A stretch of 64,000 bases of DNA from Haladaptatus pallidirubidus. Lineage in GTDB: Archaea > Halobacteriota > Halobacteria > Halobacteriales > Haladaptataceae. The first letter of the stretch is position 1; every line of letters starts with the position of its first letter. The DNA lies in assembly GCF_020700235.1 (NCBI RefSeq), contig NZ_CP085301.1:1116001-1180000 (forward strand), given 5' to 3'. Position numbers and translations under genes: made by a program. The notes below the pieces were generated by a model. It made no database searches and was not told the origin of the DNA. It was given only the letters and a program-made list of their open reading frames with translations. Below are positions 53,282-62,007 of this stretch, one piece after another.

Positions 53282-53677
53282 TTACTCGTAGGCTTCCTCG
53301 GGGTCGAACACTTTTTCCGCGACGATTTGGGTTTCGGCGGTCGAATCCTCGTTCAATTCCTCGATTTGACGGTAGAAACAGGATTCGTAGCCCGTGTGAC
53401 ACGCTCCGCCTTCCTGTTTGACGAGATAGAGAAACGCGTCGCCGTCGCAATCGACACGGACCTCTTGGACGTGTTGAACGTGGCCGCTGGTGTCGCCTTT
53501 CTTCCAGAGTTCATCCCGACTTCTGGAGTAGTAGTGTGCGAGACCGGTTTCGACCGTTTGCTCGACCGCCTCGGGAGAAACGTAGGCCAGCATGAGTACG
53601 TCGCCCGAATCGACGTCTTGGGCGATTGCGGGGAGCAGGTCGGAGTCATCGAACGCGAACGCGGCTTCCTCGGTCAT
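53282..53677 (-). CDS. hisI: Phosphoribosyl-AMP cyclohydrolase
   Basis: A 131-residue HisI that opens the adenine ring of phosphoribosyl-AMP, the third step of histidine synthesis. The zinc and magnesium site blocks are [20 protein letters not shown] and [15 protein letters not shown]. The substrate region is [20 protein letters not shown]. It is the monofunctional form without a HisE domain. It is the only his biosynthetic gene in the window. The reading frame of a decayed deacetylase overlaps its start. Confidence 0.95.
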   Translation of the reverse strand: MTEEAAFAFDDSDLLPAIAQDVDSGDVLMLAYVSPEAVEQTVETGLAHYYSRSRDELWKKGDTSGHVQHVQEVRVDCDGDAFLYLVKQEGGACHTGYESCFYRQIEELNEDSTAETQIVAEKVFDPEEAYE

Positions 53678-54005
53678 AGTTGAGCGAAGGAAGTGGTGCG
53701 GAATAGGCTTTTTCGCTCAGGGACACTGCACCCAAGTTGTTTCCGTTTCCCCCCACTTCGAAAACGTCGCGCTCGTCACCCTGAGTTTCGGTTACGACCG
53801 TATCCACGTCCGCAAATTCGACGTCGGGTTGGGTCTGCATGTGCTGAATTAGCTCCTCCAACCGTCTCGTTCGCGGTGGTTGTTCGATGACCTGCGGGTG
53901 CATAGCGAGGGTGAAGATTCCGTTTTCCACGTTCTCGTCCATCCAATCGAACTGTGTTTTCCAGAGGTCGAAAACGGAGACGACCGAAAATGAAATATCT
54001 CTATC
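53646..54005 (-). pseudogene. C-terminal remnant of a polysaccharide deacetylase
   Basis: The reverse-strand frame from 54005 reads FDLWKTQFDWMDENVENGIF, then TLAMHPQVIEQPPRTRRLEE and LIQHMQTQPDVEFADVDTVV, the typical end of a NodB-type polysaccharide deacetylase. The rest of the enzyme (about 200 residues with the metal-binding motifs) is missing: a TGA lies at 54006-54008 and no homologous sequence is visible between it and upp. The in-frame ATG at 53942 leaves no catalytic site. After the homologous part the frame runs into hisI. I read it as a truncated relic. Confidence 0.7.
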
Positions 54006-54064
54006 TCATTCGTGAGTCGTCGCTGATGGTTGGATTAGCGAGGGGAAATCGGATAGCGAGAGAG

Positions 54065-54742
54065 TTACGTCGTGCGGAACGCGCGGTCGCCTGCGTCGCC
54101 TAGTCCGGGAACGATGAAGCCGTCGTCGTTGAGTCGGTCGTCGATGCTCACCGTCAGGAGGTCTGCTTCCGGGAACTTCTCGTGGACGTTGAGGAGGCCG
54201 TCAGGGGCGCTGACCGCCGAGAGGACGAAGAAATTTTCGGGGTTGGGTTGCTCGTTGAGAACTTCCTCGAGAACCGCGCACATCGTGCTACCGGTGGCGA
54301 GCATCGGGTCGGCCACGATAACCGTGTCCTTCTCCGTGATTTCGGGCAGTTTCACGTAGTCGATGGTGATGGGGAACTCGCCGTTTTCGTTCATTCCGGC
54401 GTCCTCGTTTCGACCGGCGCTGATGACGCCCTGCTTGGCGCGGGGGAACGCCTTGAGCAGGCCTTCCACGAACGGCGTCGCGGCGCGAAGAACGTTGATG
54501 ATGACCACGTTGTCCAGCCCTTTGACGCGCTCGCCGGTCGTCTCGGTCAGTGGCGTGTTGATTGAAACGTACTCCGTGTCCATCGCGCCGTCGATGATTT
54601 CGTAGCCGCAGATTCGACCGAGTTTGACGAGTCCTTTGCGGAAACCGACCTGTTCCGTGTTCTCGTCCCGAATCTTTGATAGCGTGTCCTTCGCCATCGC
54701 GTGCGTGATGAGGTGGGCGTCACCTCGCTGCTCGATAGTCAT
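54065..54742 (-). CDS. upp: Uracil phosphoribosyltransferase
   Basis: A 225-residue salvage enzyme that makes UMP from uracil and PRPP. The PRPP-binding loop is [20 protein letters not shown], and the uracil-binding end is [20 protein letters not shown]. The N-terminal block [20 protein letters not shown] is also characteristic. Length is normal. Monocistronic, downstream of the CobW GTPase gene on the same strand but with a 92-base gap. Uses PRPP from Prs in this window. Confidence 0.95.
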   Translation of the reverse strand: MTIEQRGDAHLITHAMAKDTLSKIRDENTEQVGFRKGLVKLGRICGYEIIDGAMDTEYVSINTPLTETTGERVKGLDNVVIINVLRAATPFVEGLLKAFPRAKQGVISAGRNEDAGMNENGEFPITIDYVKLPEITEKDTVIVADPMLATGSTMCAVLEEVLNEQPNPENFFVLSAVSAPDGLLNVHEKFPEADLLTVSIDDRLNDDGFIVPGLGDAGDRAFRTT

Positions 54743-54834
54743 ATGCGATTCGTGCGCAGCGAGTGGCTATAAGCTAACGATACGAGCGAAGCATCGGGAG
54801 GTTCTGACACGGGATGAGGAGAGCGCGACTTCGA

Positions 54835-56094
54835 CTACTCGCCGACGGTCAGCAGACCGTCTTCGGATTGGGGAAACGGATTTTCGAACGTGGCCCAGTC
54901 GGCATCCATCTCCGCGTCGGTTAGCACGCAGTCGTCCAGTGCGGCGACGATTGATTCTTTGTCAAAATCCGCTCCGATGAAGACGAGTTTCGTCTCGCGG
55001 TCGCCCCACTCCTCGTCCCACCGGAGGTCGGAACGGTTGTCGCGGTAGAGTTTCTGGTCGATTTCGGGGAGGCTCGCAATCCAGCGACCCGCTGTTTCGA
55101 CGCGGGCGGACGACCCGGCTTGACCGTACTCCATCACCCACTCGTCGTCCGACGCGAGCCAAAACGTTCCTTTCGCTCGAACGATTCCGTCGGGAAGCGA
55201 TTCGAAGAAGTTCGCGAGGCGTTCGGGACGGAACGGTCTTCGACGGCGGTACGCGACCGACGAAACGCCGTAGATTTCCTCCGGATGGCGGTGGTCGTGA
55301 GGGGTGTTACTGTGGTCGTCTCCTTCGTGGGAATGGTCGTGACCACGACCATTCCCACCCTCTGCGTGTTCGTCAACGTCTACCATCGCGCGTTTCCACC
55401 CGGCGGAGTCGGCCACAGTGTCGCGGTCGAACAGCCCCCGTTGAAGTACAGCATCCGGAGAAACGCGCCCGTGTTCGGTTCGAATCAGTTCCGCTCGGGG
55501 TTGGAGTGCGCGAAGAGTCGCCTTGATTTCGACCAGTTCGTCGTCGTCCACGAGGTCGCATTTGTTGAGGACGAGCGCGTCGCAAAACTCGATTTGTTTG
55601 ATGACGAGGTCGGAGAGGGGGCGCGTTTCTCCATCCTCCGTCTCGGTTCGCTCGACCGGTTGTTCGCCGTCGAAGAAGTCACGGAACTGGCGCGCGCTGA
55701 CGAGGGTGACGGTCGTATCCACGTCGTAGCGGGCGGCGGCGCGCGATTCGGTGGTGAACAGTCGAGCGACGGGGGCGGGTTCGCTGATTCCGGAGGATTC
55801 GACGACGAGGGTGTCGAACTTCCACTCGCGGGCGAGTCGGCTGACTTCAGTTCGTAGGTCGTCCTGTAACTCACAACAGATACAGCCATTCGAAAGTTCC
55901 GCGACGCCGTTTTCGGCGGTGAGTTCGGTTCCGTCTTGAATCAGTTCGGCATCGACGTTTATCGTCCCCATATCGTTGACGAGCACCGCGATGTCCCTGT
56001 CGTTACTCTCGTTCAACAGGTGGTTGAGCGTCGTCGTCTTGCCAGCACCGAGACTGCCGCTTAGAATCGTGACCGGGATTCGATCCTGACTCAT
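54835..56094 (-). CDS. CobW/G3E-family GTPase, probable metal chaperone
   Basis: A 419-residue G3E GTPase. The P-loop GSLGAGKT is at 13-20, the metal-binding CxCC motif is C71, C73, C74 in LSNGCICCELQDDL, and the guanine-specificity NKCD is at 177-180. Between the GTPase and the C-terminal CobW domain lies a His-rich linker at 243-270 with eight histidines (RGHDHSHEGDDHSNTPHDHR). The pattern resembles zinc-transferring COG0523 proteins such as ZNG1/YjiA. The metal cannot be fixed from sequence. It is divergent from the small gene at 56222. Confidence 0.9.
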   Translation of the reverse strand: MSQDRIPVTILSGSLGAGKTTTLNHLLNESNDRDIAVLVNDMGTINVDAELIQDGTELTAENGVAELSNGCICCELQDDLRTEVSRLAREWKFDTLVVESSGISEPAPVARLFTTESRAAARYDVDTTVTLVSARQFRDFFDGEQPVERTETEDGETRPLSDLVIKQIEFCDALVLNKCDLVDDDELVEIKATLRALQPRAELIRTEHGRVSPDAVLQRGLFDRDTVADSAGWKRAMVDVDEHAEGGNGRGHDHSHEGDDHSNTPHDHRHPEEIYGVSSVAYRRRRPFRPERLANFFESLPDGIVRAKGTFWLASDDEWVMEYGQAGSSARVETAGRWIASLPEIDQKLYRDNRSDLRWDEEWGDRETKLVFIGADFDKESIVAALDDCVLTDAEMDADWATFENPFPQSEDGLLTVGE

Positions 56095-56221
56095 TTGCTA
56101 CCGCGTCGCACGAACCGGAGCGTCTTAAACGTATCCGGAGGTCGGCGAGGGAGAAGATTCGAAACCGCATGACGGAAAACCGAACCAGTTGCTTAAATAG
56201 CGAGGACGATACTGTGGTAGT

Positions 56222-56518
56222 ATGTCACTAGCGGACAGGATTGAGACGTACCGTCGGTACGTCTCGGAATGGCTTCGCGGCCTCTATCACGGGATGATTT
56301 CGCACCCGGCGTACGAGTTGATAGAGAAAGAAGCCGAGGACGTGGAAGACGAGTTCATGCTCGCGTGCTTTCCCGATGTGTTCGGCGTCCCGAACCCGAT
56401 TTCGTACTACACCGCCGAACTGCTCCCGTACTTGACCGACGAGTTCGAGGCGTGGGAACGCCGGATGTGGGACCGCGAGTCGCTCATCGAACGCAAGGGC
56501 CAGCAGTATCACTTCTAG
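56222..56518 (+). CDS. Conserved small haloarchaeal protein upstream of arsA
   Basis: A 98-residue protein rich in aromatic and acidic residues (RIETYRRYVSEWLRGLYHGM, EDEFMLACFPDVFGVPNPIS, YYTAELLPYLTDEFEAWERR). It is mainly helical with no signal peptide or transmembrane segment; one cysteine. ATG 56222 follows an AAATAG element by about 27 bases. The ArsA/Get3 ATPase gene begins 4 bases after the stop, so the two are an operon. A partner or substrate role in tail-anchored protein targeting is a reasonable guess but not supported by motifs. Confidence 0.75.
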   Translation: MSLADRIETYRRYVSEWLRGLYHGMISHPAYELIEKEAEDVEDEFMLACFPDVFGVPNPISYYTAELLPYLTDEFEAWERRMWDRESLIERKGQQYHF

Positions 56519-56522
56519 CACA

Positions 56523-57515
56523 ATGGGTTCAACTTCTAACATGAAGAAGTTCGTTTTCTTCGGCGGTAAGGGCGGCGTCGGCAAAACGACAGTTTCCTGC
56601 GCATATGGCCTGAAAAGCGCGAACGAGGGGTTGAAAACCCTCGTCGTTTCGACCGACCCGGCGCACAGCACCTCCGACGTGTTCGACCAACAATTCGGCG
56701 ACGAACCAGCGCCGGTCGATGACCACGACAACCTCTGGGCGATGGAAATAGACCCCGAGCAGGAGGTCGAAAATCACCTGATGGAGATAAAACGGGCGAT
56801 GGGCGACCAAGTGAGTCCGGGGATGGTCAACGCCATCGACCGGCAAATAGAGATGTCACACCAGACTCCCGGCGCGCACGAATCCGCATTGTTCGACCGG
56901 TTCGTAGACGTGATGCGACATTCCGAGGAGTACGACCGAGTTGTGTTTGATACATCTCCCACCGGCGGGACGCTTCGACTGCTCTCACTGCCGGAGTTCC
57001 TCGAGGGTTGGATAGAACGTCTGCTTCACAAGCGCAAGCGAAGCATCGACCTGTACGAGAAGGCGGCTATCGGTGGACGGGAACCGCGACGAATGGCGGA
57101 GGGCGACCCCATCATCGCCCGTCTTCAGGAACGAAAGGAGATGTTCGAATTCGCCGGCGAGGTGCTTCGTACCGAGTCGGCGTACTTCCTCGTTCTCAAT
57201 CCGGACGAACTATCCATCCGCGAAACGGGCCGCGCGGTGGAGGAGTTGACCGAGTACGACCTCGCCGTCTCCGGACTCGTAATCAACAAGGTCACGCCGG
57301 AACCGGACGAGGACGAGTCCGGCAGGGGAGCGAACTATCTCCGGGACCGCTGTCGAACGGAACGAGAGCGAATCGAGCATATTCGCGAGTCGTTCGAGGA
57401 ACCGGTCGTCGCGGTCATCGAATCTCGCGTCGAAGAGGTGAAAGGATCGTTGCTCGCAGACGTGGCAAAATGTTTAGATGTGACTGTGAAGGCGACGGCG
57501 AAATCCGCCGGTTAG
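56523..57515 (+). CDS. ArsA/Get3-family ATPase
   Basis: A 330-residue ATPase of the Get3/TRC40 and ArsA family. The deviant P-loop GKGGVGKT is at 15-22, switch I is VVSTDPAHSTSDVFDQQFGD, and the A-loop and switch II appear in YDRVVFDTSPTGGTLRLLSL. It is a single-ATPase chain, as in archaeal Get3. No CxxC zinc motif of eukaryotic Get3 is obvious. It probably delivers tail-anchored membrane proteins. Start ATG 56523, or internal ATG 56541. It forms an operon with the small protein gene 56222. Confidence 0.9.
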   Translation: MGSTSNMKKFVFFGGKGGVGKTTVSCAYGLKSANEGLKTLVVSTDPAHSTSDVFDQQFGDEPAPVDDHDNLWAMEIDPEQEVENHLMEIKRAMGDQVSPGMVNAIDRQIEMSHQTPGAHESALFDRFVDVMRHSEEYDRVVFDTSPTGGTLRLLSLPEFLEGWIERLLHKRKRSIDLYEKAAIGGREPRRMAEGDPIIARLQERKEMFEFAGEVLRTESAYFLVLNPDELSIRETGRAVEELTEYDLAVSGLVINKVTPEPDEDESGRGANYLRDRCRTERERIEHIRESFEEPVVAVIESRVEEVKGSLLADVAKCLDVTVKATAKSAG

Positions 57516-57617
57516 CTGTCGAGCGAAAGAGGACATTGTCGGGAAAATTGAGGGGCGGATCCATCATACTGCAAAAAACTAAAAGAACACTTATTACCAT
57601 TCGTCATATTTTGAGCC

Positions 57618-59393
57618 ATGAGGCATAATACCATGGCGACCGCAATCATATGGCTAGTACTCGCTGTTTTGGTGCTTTTCACAGTCGGATACGTCGGCTA
57701 TTCGCGATATCTCGCACGGTTTGTCGATTTGGACGACAGCCGAGATACACCGGCACACAAGTACGAAGACGGTCAGGAGTACGTTCCAGCGAAGAAACCA
57801 GTACTGTTAGGACATCACTATTCGAGCATCGCGGGCGGCGCGCCTATCGTCGGCCCGATTACGGCAGGCGTCATTTGGGGATGGGTGCCCGCCCTGCTGT
57901 GGATTGCAATCGGCAATCCCCTGATGGGCGCGGTTCACGACTTCATTTCCCTGTCGAGCAGTCTTCGACACGAAGGGAAGTCCATCGGCTACATCATCGG
58001 GGAGTACGTCGGGGAGGGCGGCAAGAACATGCTGTTGTGGTTCGCGTTCCTGACCATCATCCTCGTCGTCGGCGTGTTCGCGTTCGTCGTCGGCGTCGTC
58101 TTCGAGGTGTATCCGAGTGCCGCGACGGCGAGCATCCTGTACATCGCCCTCGCGATGATTTTCGGGGTGTACCTGTACCAACTCGACTTACCGTTCATCC
58201 CGGGAACCATCGTCTTCGTCGCGGCGGTGTTCGCCAGCGTGTACGTCGGGATTCTGTATCCCATTCAGCTCGCCGCGACCACGTGGGTTCCAATCGTCCT
58301 CGTGTACGCGTTCATCGCGAGCGTCCTCCCCGTTTGGACGCTCCTGCAACCGCGCGACTACCTATCGTCGTTCCTCCTGTACGCGGGTGTCGGCGGCGCG
58401 CTTCTCGCGGTCATCGTCGGCACGGTCGGAAGCGCACTCAGTATCAGCGCAATTACGCCGAGCCAACCGCTAACCGTCAATTTAGACGCCTACAGCGGAT
58501 TCATGGGCGTGACCGGCCAACCGCTGTTCCCGGTGCTGTTCATCACCATCGCGTGCGGTACCATCAGCGGGTTCCACTCACTCGTTTCCTCGGGAACGAC
58601 GGCGAAGCAACTCAACCGCGAATCCGACGCCCGAGTCATCGGCTACGGAGGCATGCTCGGCGAAGGACTGCTCGCGGTTCTCGCACTCTCGACCGTCGCA
58701 CTGGTCGGCTTTACGTCGGAGGGTGGCGGCGTCGGTCAAGCGCTGCCGAACTTCGCGCAAGGTGGCGGCATCATGCTCACCAGTTTTGGTCTGCCGCAGA
58801 GCTACGGTGAACCGTTCATGGCGCTCGTAATGGTGAGTTTCCTGCTCACGTCCACTGACACGGCACTTCGCCTCGGCCGGTACATGTTCGAGGAAATCGT
58901 CGGGACCCCGGAAACGACCGTCCAGAACACCACGTCGAACCGGTACGTCAACGCCGGATTCCAGTGTGTCATCGCGTTCGGACTCGTCGCAACCGGCACG
59001 TGGGAAGACCTGTGGCCGCTGTTCGGCGGCGCGAACCAACTGCTCGCCGCGCTCGCGCTCCTGACGGCGACGGTCTGGCTGGCAAACTGGAGCAAGAACA
59101 AACAACTGCTCAGTACCGGCGTTCCGATGGTGGTGATGACGGTCGTCACCATCTGCGGTCTCCTCTACCTCGCGCTCTATCAGAACGTGATCCAGAAGTT
59201 CGTGCAGGGTAACTGGGGTGACGGCGGTGCAACGGTCGGAAGCATGGTATCCGCAGGGTTGCAGACGGCCATCGCGCTCACCCTCATCGGCCTCGCGCTC
59301 TCGCTCGTCTGGAAAGGGTACAAGAATATTTCGTCGGTTCGACGGGAACACTCCAGAACGCCGGTCACGGACGGGGGTGAGTCCGACGACTGA
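57618..59393 (+). CDS. cstA: Carbon starvation protein A family peptide/pyruvate transporter
   Basis: A 591-residue membrane protein with about 16 helices. It starts ATAIIWLVLAVLVLFTVGYV and has the CstA blocks KPVLLGHHYSSIAGGAPIVG, PITAGVIWGWVPALLWIAIG and GFHSLVSSGTTAKQLNRESD. Family members import peptides or pyruvate when carbon is scarce. The soluble C-terminus is short. A TATA-like ACTTATTAC lies about 27 bases before ATG 57618, which supports that start over the internal ATG at 57633. Monocistronic. Confidence 0.92.
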   Translation: MRHNTMATAIIWLVLAVLVLFTVGYVGYSRYLARFVDLDDSRDTPAHKYEDGQEYVPAKKPVLLGHHYSSIAGGAPIVGPITAGVIWGWVPALLWIAIGNPLMGAVHDFISLSSSLRHEGKSIGYIIGEYVGEGGKNMLLWFAFLTIILVVGVFAFVVGVVFEVYPSAATASILYIALAMIFGVYLYQLDLPFIPGTIVFVAAVFASVYVGILYPIQLAATTWVPIVLVYAFIASVLPVWTLLQPRDYLSSFLLYAGVGGALLAVIVGTVGSALSISAITPSQPLTVNLDAYSGFMGVTGQPLFPVLFITIACGTISGFHSLVSSGTTAKQLNRESDARVIGYGGMLGEGLLAVLALSTVALVGFTSEGGGVGQALPNFAQGGGIMLTSFGLPQSYGEPFMALVMVSFLLTSTDTALRLGRYMFEEIVGTPETTVQNTTSNRYVNAGFQCVIAFGLVATGTWEDLWPLFGGANQLLAALALLTATVWLANWSKNKQLLSTGVPMVVMTVVTICGLLYLALYQNVIQKFVQGNWGDGGATVGSMVSAGLQTAIALTLIGLALSLVWKGYKNISSVRREHSRTPVTDGGESDD

Positions 59394-59409
59394 AAGATGA
59401 GTTTGAATT

Positions 59410-60036
59410 TTACCTGAATCGGCGTACGATGCGCGAAAACAGTCCAGATTTTTGCGGTTCGATTCGTTGCCACAGTACGAACGCCTGACCCACGTCGGCG
59501 TTCGCGCTGGCGACGATGTCCTCCCGGTCGGGAGCAACGACGACGAGATTGATTTCGTAGCGCCCGTAGTAGCCGTATTTGAGCAGTGTTCGGTCGCGGA
59601 ATCCCGAAACGAATTCGCGCACTTCGTCGGGGATTTCTGGGACAATCACGACGAACGTGAAGTCAGTGCCGAAGTGTTCTTCGTCCGCTTCTATCCACTC
59701 GTCAGCGAGTTCGTGGCCGAACTCGCCGAGCGTTTCGAGGTCGGCGATTCGAACCGAATCGGTTCGACGGACGAATAGATGTTCGACCGAGGCGTGATTG
59801 GCGTAGTTGAGCGACTCGTGGAAGAAATGCTTCCGATTCTCCATCAGCAGTTGGCCGTAGAGTGTAAACTGCTTCCCGCGAACGGAATGGGATTTCTTCA
59901 AATCGTAGTTGACGAACAGGCGGTCGCTCACCCTGTCCACGTACTCGTCGTCCCAGTCGGGCACGTCGAGTTCGTCCGTTATTTCGGAACTGTCGTGCGT
60001 TCGAGCCGAGTCGTGTGACTCGATACCGCCATCCAT
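59410..60036 (-). CDS. Conserved haloarchaeal hypothetical protein (DUF8052-like)
   Basis: A 208-residue soluble protein. The conserved blocks are DEYVDRVSDRLFVNYDLKKS, QFTLYGQLLMENRKHFFHES, YANHASVEHLFVRRTDSVRI, and the C-terminal strands DFTFVVIVPEIPDEVREFVS and LLKYGYYGRYEINLVVVAPD. It ends with a short basic amphipathic stretch (LFSRIVRRFR). I recall it as a haloarchaeal family (DUF8052) without known function. I chose ATG 60036; the longer frame to 60105 lies in the promoter region. Divergent from the methyltransferase at 60142. Confidence 0.68.
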   Translation of the reverse strand: MDGGIESHDSARTHDSSEITDELDVPDWDDEYVDRVSDRLFVNYDLKKSHSVRGKQFTLYGQLLMENRKHFFHESLNYANHASVEHLFVRRTDSVRIADLETLGEFGHELADEWIEADEEHFGTDFTFVVIVPEIPDEVREFVSGFRDRTLLKYGYYGRYEINLVVVAPDREDIVASANADVGQAFVLWQRIEPQKSGLFSRIVRRFR

Positions 60037-60099
60037 GCTCAGTCGATTGGTCGGGAGCGATAAATATCCACTGCTGGGACGTGAGTCGGTACCGAAACT

Positions 60100-60144
60100 C
60101 ATCACACTTTTATTTTAAATGATGATGTGTGACACACTGTGATG
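60100..60144 (+). promoter_or_regulatory. Promoter with nested inverted repeats before a methyltransferase gene
   Basis: A TATA-like TTTATTTTAAAT at about 60109-60120 lies some 25-30 bases before the ATG at 60142. Between TATA and start, 60127-60131 (GTGTG) and 60133-60137 (CACAC) form a perfect 5-base inverted repeat around one A. In addition CATCACA (60100-60106) and TGTGATG (60138-60144) are perfect inverted copies flanking the whole promoter. The position fits an operator. Confidence 0.45.
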
Positions 60145-60900
60145 AATGCAGATCCGCTTGGCAGCGCGATACTCGACTACCAGCGAGGCGGATTGCGCGG
60201 CGACTGCAAGTACCGCGATGGTGCGGACAGTCAAGGCGGCCATATCCACGAGAACTACTTCACACCGAGTGAGGAGTGGAGCGACGAGTGGAAAACCCGC
60301 TTCGACTCGCTCGACAATCCTATCGTAGATGTCGGGTGCGGTTCGGGACAGCACGCGGAGTTTCTGCAAGCGTCGGGCGAGGTCGTCGCAATCGACGTCA
60401 GTCCTGATGCAGTCGAGGCCGCCAGCGAGCGCGGCGTCGAAGACACTCGTGTAATGGACATGTTCGGATTGGAGGTTCCGCGGGACAGATTCCGCTCCGC
60501 GCTCGTCAACGGAACCCAAATCGGGCTGGCGCAGTCGCTCGCCGGCGCTCGCGATTTTCTGTCCAGCCTCGCACGAATTACGGACGAAAACGGCGTGGCC
60601 ATCGTGGACAACTACGACCCGACGAAACTCGATCCCGAGAAGCTCTTCGGCCACCGACCAGATCCGCGGCGCGGTGTTGCGCATCGAACCTTTCACGTCG
60701 AGTACGTCCGCGACGGCGAGCGCGAAGTCGGACGGAACCTCCATTTCGTCCTCTTTTCACCCGACAGACTGCGGGACGCGGCCGTCGGAACGCCGTGGTG
60801 CGTCGCGAAAGTGCGCGCCAACGGTGTTTACTATCGGGCAGTTCTGCGTAAGGAGGCCGAACGAGCGACAGAAGAGAAGAAGGTTAAGGATAACACATAA
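60142..60900 (+). CDS. Class I SAM-dependent methyltransferase
   Basis: A 252-residue methyltransferase. Motif I is NPIVDVGCGSGQHAEFLQAS at about residues 59-78, followed by VVAIDVSPDAVEAASERGVE. The post-I region FRSALVNGTQIGLAQSL and the strand ENGVAIVDNYDP fit the fold. The N-terminal 50 residues are variable. Substrate unknown; the sequence is typical of haloarchaeal orphan methyltransferases. The frame allows a GTG start one codon earlier (60139). The promoter region contains inverted repeats suggesting regulation. Confidence 0.82.
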   Translation: MNADPLGSAILDYQRGGLRGDCKYRDGADSQGGHIHENYFTPSEEWSDEWKTRFDSLDNPIVDVGCGSGQHAEFLQASGEVVAIDVSPDAVEAASERGVEDTRVMDMFGLEVPRDRFRSALVNGTQIGLAQSLAGARDFLSSLARITDENGVAIVDNYDPTKLDPEKLFGHRPDPRRGVAHRTFHVEYVRDGEREVGRNLHFVLFSPDRLRDAAVGTPWCVAKVRANGVYYRAVLRKEAERATEEKKVKDNT

Positions 60901-60926
60901 CACGCTGGCATCCGTATTCACGGTAC

Positions 60927-61151
60927 ATGGGCGAAAAGCGAACGGAAGCGTGCGGGAGATGTGGCCTGTCGTCCGTCGTGGATGCCGCCTCGGAGGGGAA
61001 CGAACGCGACATATACGGCGACGAGCGAATCGAGGTCGCCGAATCTGAGATGCGGGCGGTCAGCAGACACACGGAACTCCTCGGCAAGGCAAAAAGTAAG
61101 CTGAACGCGCTCGCGGAGCGAATTGCATACGGAACCGTTCGAGGCAAATAA
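60927..61151 (+). CDS. Small protein with one CxxC motif
   Basis: A 74-residue acidic/basic mixed protein starting MGEKRTEACGRCGLSSVVDA. The only cysteines are C9 and C12, a single zinc knuckle half, so metal binding would need dimerisation. The C-terminal half is helical (TELLGKAKSKLNALAERIAY). It follows the methyltransferase gene by 26 bases on the same strand and could be cotranscribed. Haloarchaea encode many such one- or two-CxxC small proteins. Function unknown. Confidence 0.55.
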   Translation: MGEKRTEACGRCGLSSVVDAASEGNERDIYGDERIEVAESEMRAVSRHTELLGKAKSKLNALAERIAYGTVRGK

Positions 61152-61259
61152 TCCCGCTTCTGAAATCGCCAAATCCTCATTTTGAACTGTGAAACGGTCA
61201 TTCGCGGCCGGATGGCGGCAAGAGATAAAACCCTGCGTGACATACCACCCAGCGACTGA

Positions 61260-61949
61260 ATGGAAGAGAGTATCTCTGGCTTCAAACTCCGCGGTAGCTG
61301 GGGAGACATCGTTGAGCACGGCGAGCGAATCACGCAGGCCCTTCGCGAGGCAGACGTTTCTGGCGCAGCGTTCGAAGAGTGGGACGAGTGGCGACCGAAA
61401 TCGCACGAGCGACTCGGCGAGGATGTTTCCGAGAAGACCGCAGAGCAGGCGCACGTCGGCGAAGGGAAGGGTGAACAGGCGGGTGAATCGCCGGACGACG
61501 ACCTCCGAACAGCGGGAGAAAAACTAACCGAATCGTACGAAAAACTAGAGGACGACGACACGGAAGGCGCGATGGATAGGTGGCAAGACTCGGTGAACTA
61601 CGTCGCCCGCGCCGCGGACTCGGCGAGCAGGAAGGCGCTTCGAAAAGTCGAGGACACGGTGTACCAGCGAGTGATGACGCAACTCGCTCCCTACTACTTC
61701 GACAACGACCTCGTCAGCGCGAACATTCAGCAGACGAGTCGGATGGAAGACGGCGAGGAAGGCTTTATCTTCGAGGTGAACGTCAACGACGACGAACTCA
61801 AAGAGCGGGTTTCGGACCTGCTCACCACCTACGAGGACGAAATCGACCGCTGGCACGTCGATGTCGAAAAACAAACGGAAACCGTCGAGGCCGCGGAAGG
61901 CGTCGAAGCCCCGAAACAGGGTGACGGCCCGCGAGCCGATACGACATAA
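61260..61949 (+). CDS. Conserved haloarchaeal protein (DUF5828-like)
   Basis: A 229-residue soluble acidic protein. It begins MEESISGFKLRGSWGDIVEH and has a helical middle (AGEKLTESYEKLEDDDTEGA, YVARAADSASRKALRKVEDT) followed by a mixed domain, VYQRVMTQLAPYYFDNDLVS and FIFEVNVNDDELKERVSDLL. No cysteines or catalytic motifs are evident. I recall the family as DUF5828. A TATA-like GATAAAA lies about 27 bases before ATG 61260, so it is transcribed on its own. Function unknown. Confidence 0.72.
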   Translation: MEESISGFKLRGSWGDIVEHGERITQALREADVSGAAFEEWDEWRPKSHERLGEDVSEKTAEQAHVGEGKGEQAGESPDDDLRTAGEKLTESYEKLEDDDTEGAMDRWQDSVNYVARAADSASRKALRKVEDTVYQRVMTQLAPYYFDNDLVSANIQQTSRMEDGEEGFIFEVNVNDDELKERVSDLLTTYEDEIDRWHVDVEKQTETVEAAEGVEAPKQGDGPRADTT

Positions 61950-62007
61950 AATATCATACATTATTGAGTCGGTACACTATTGACCTACGGGGGAATACTG
62001 GCCAGAC

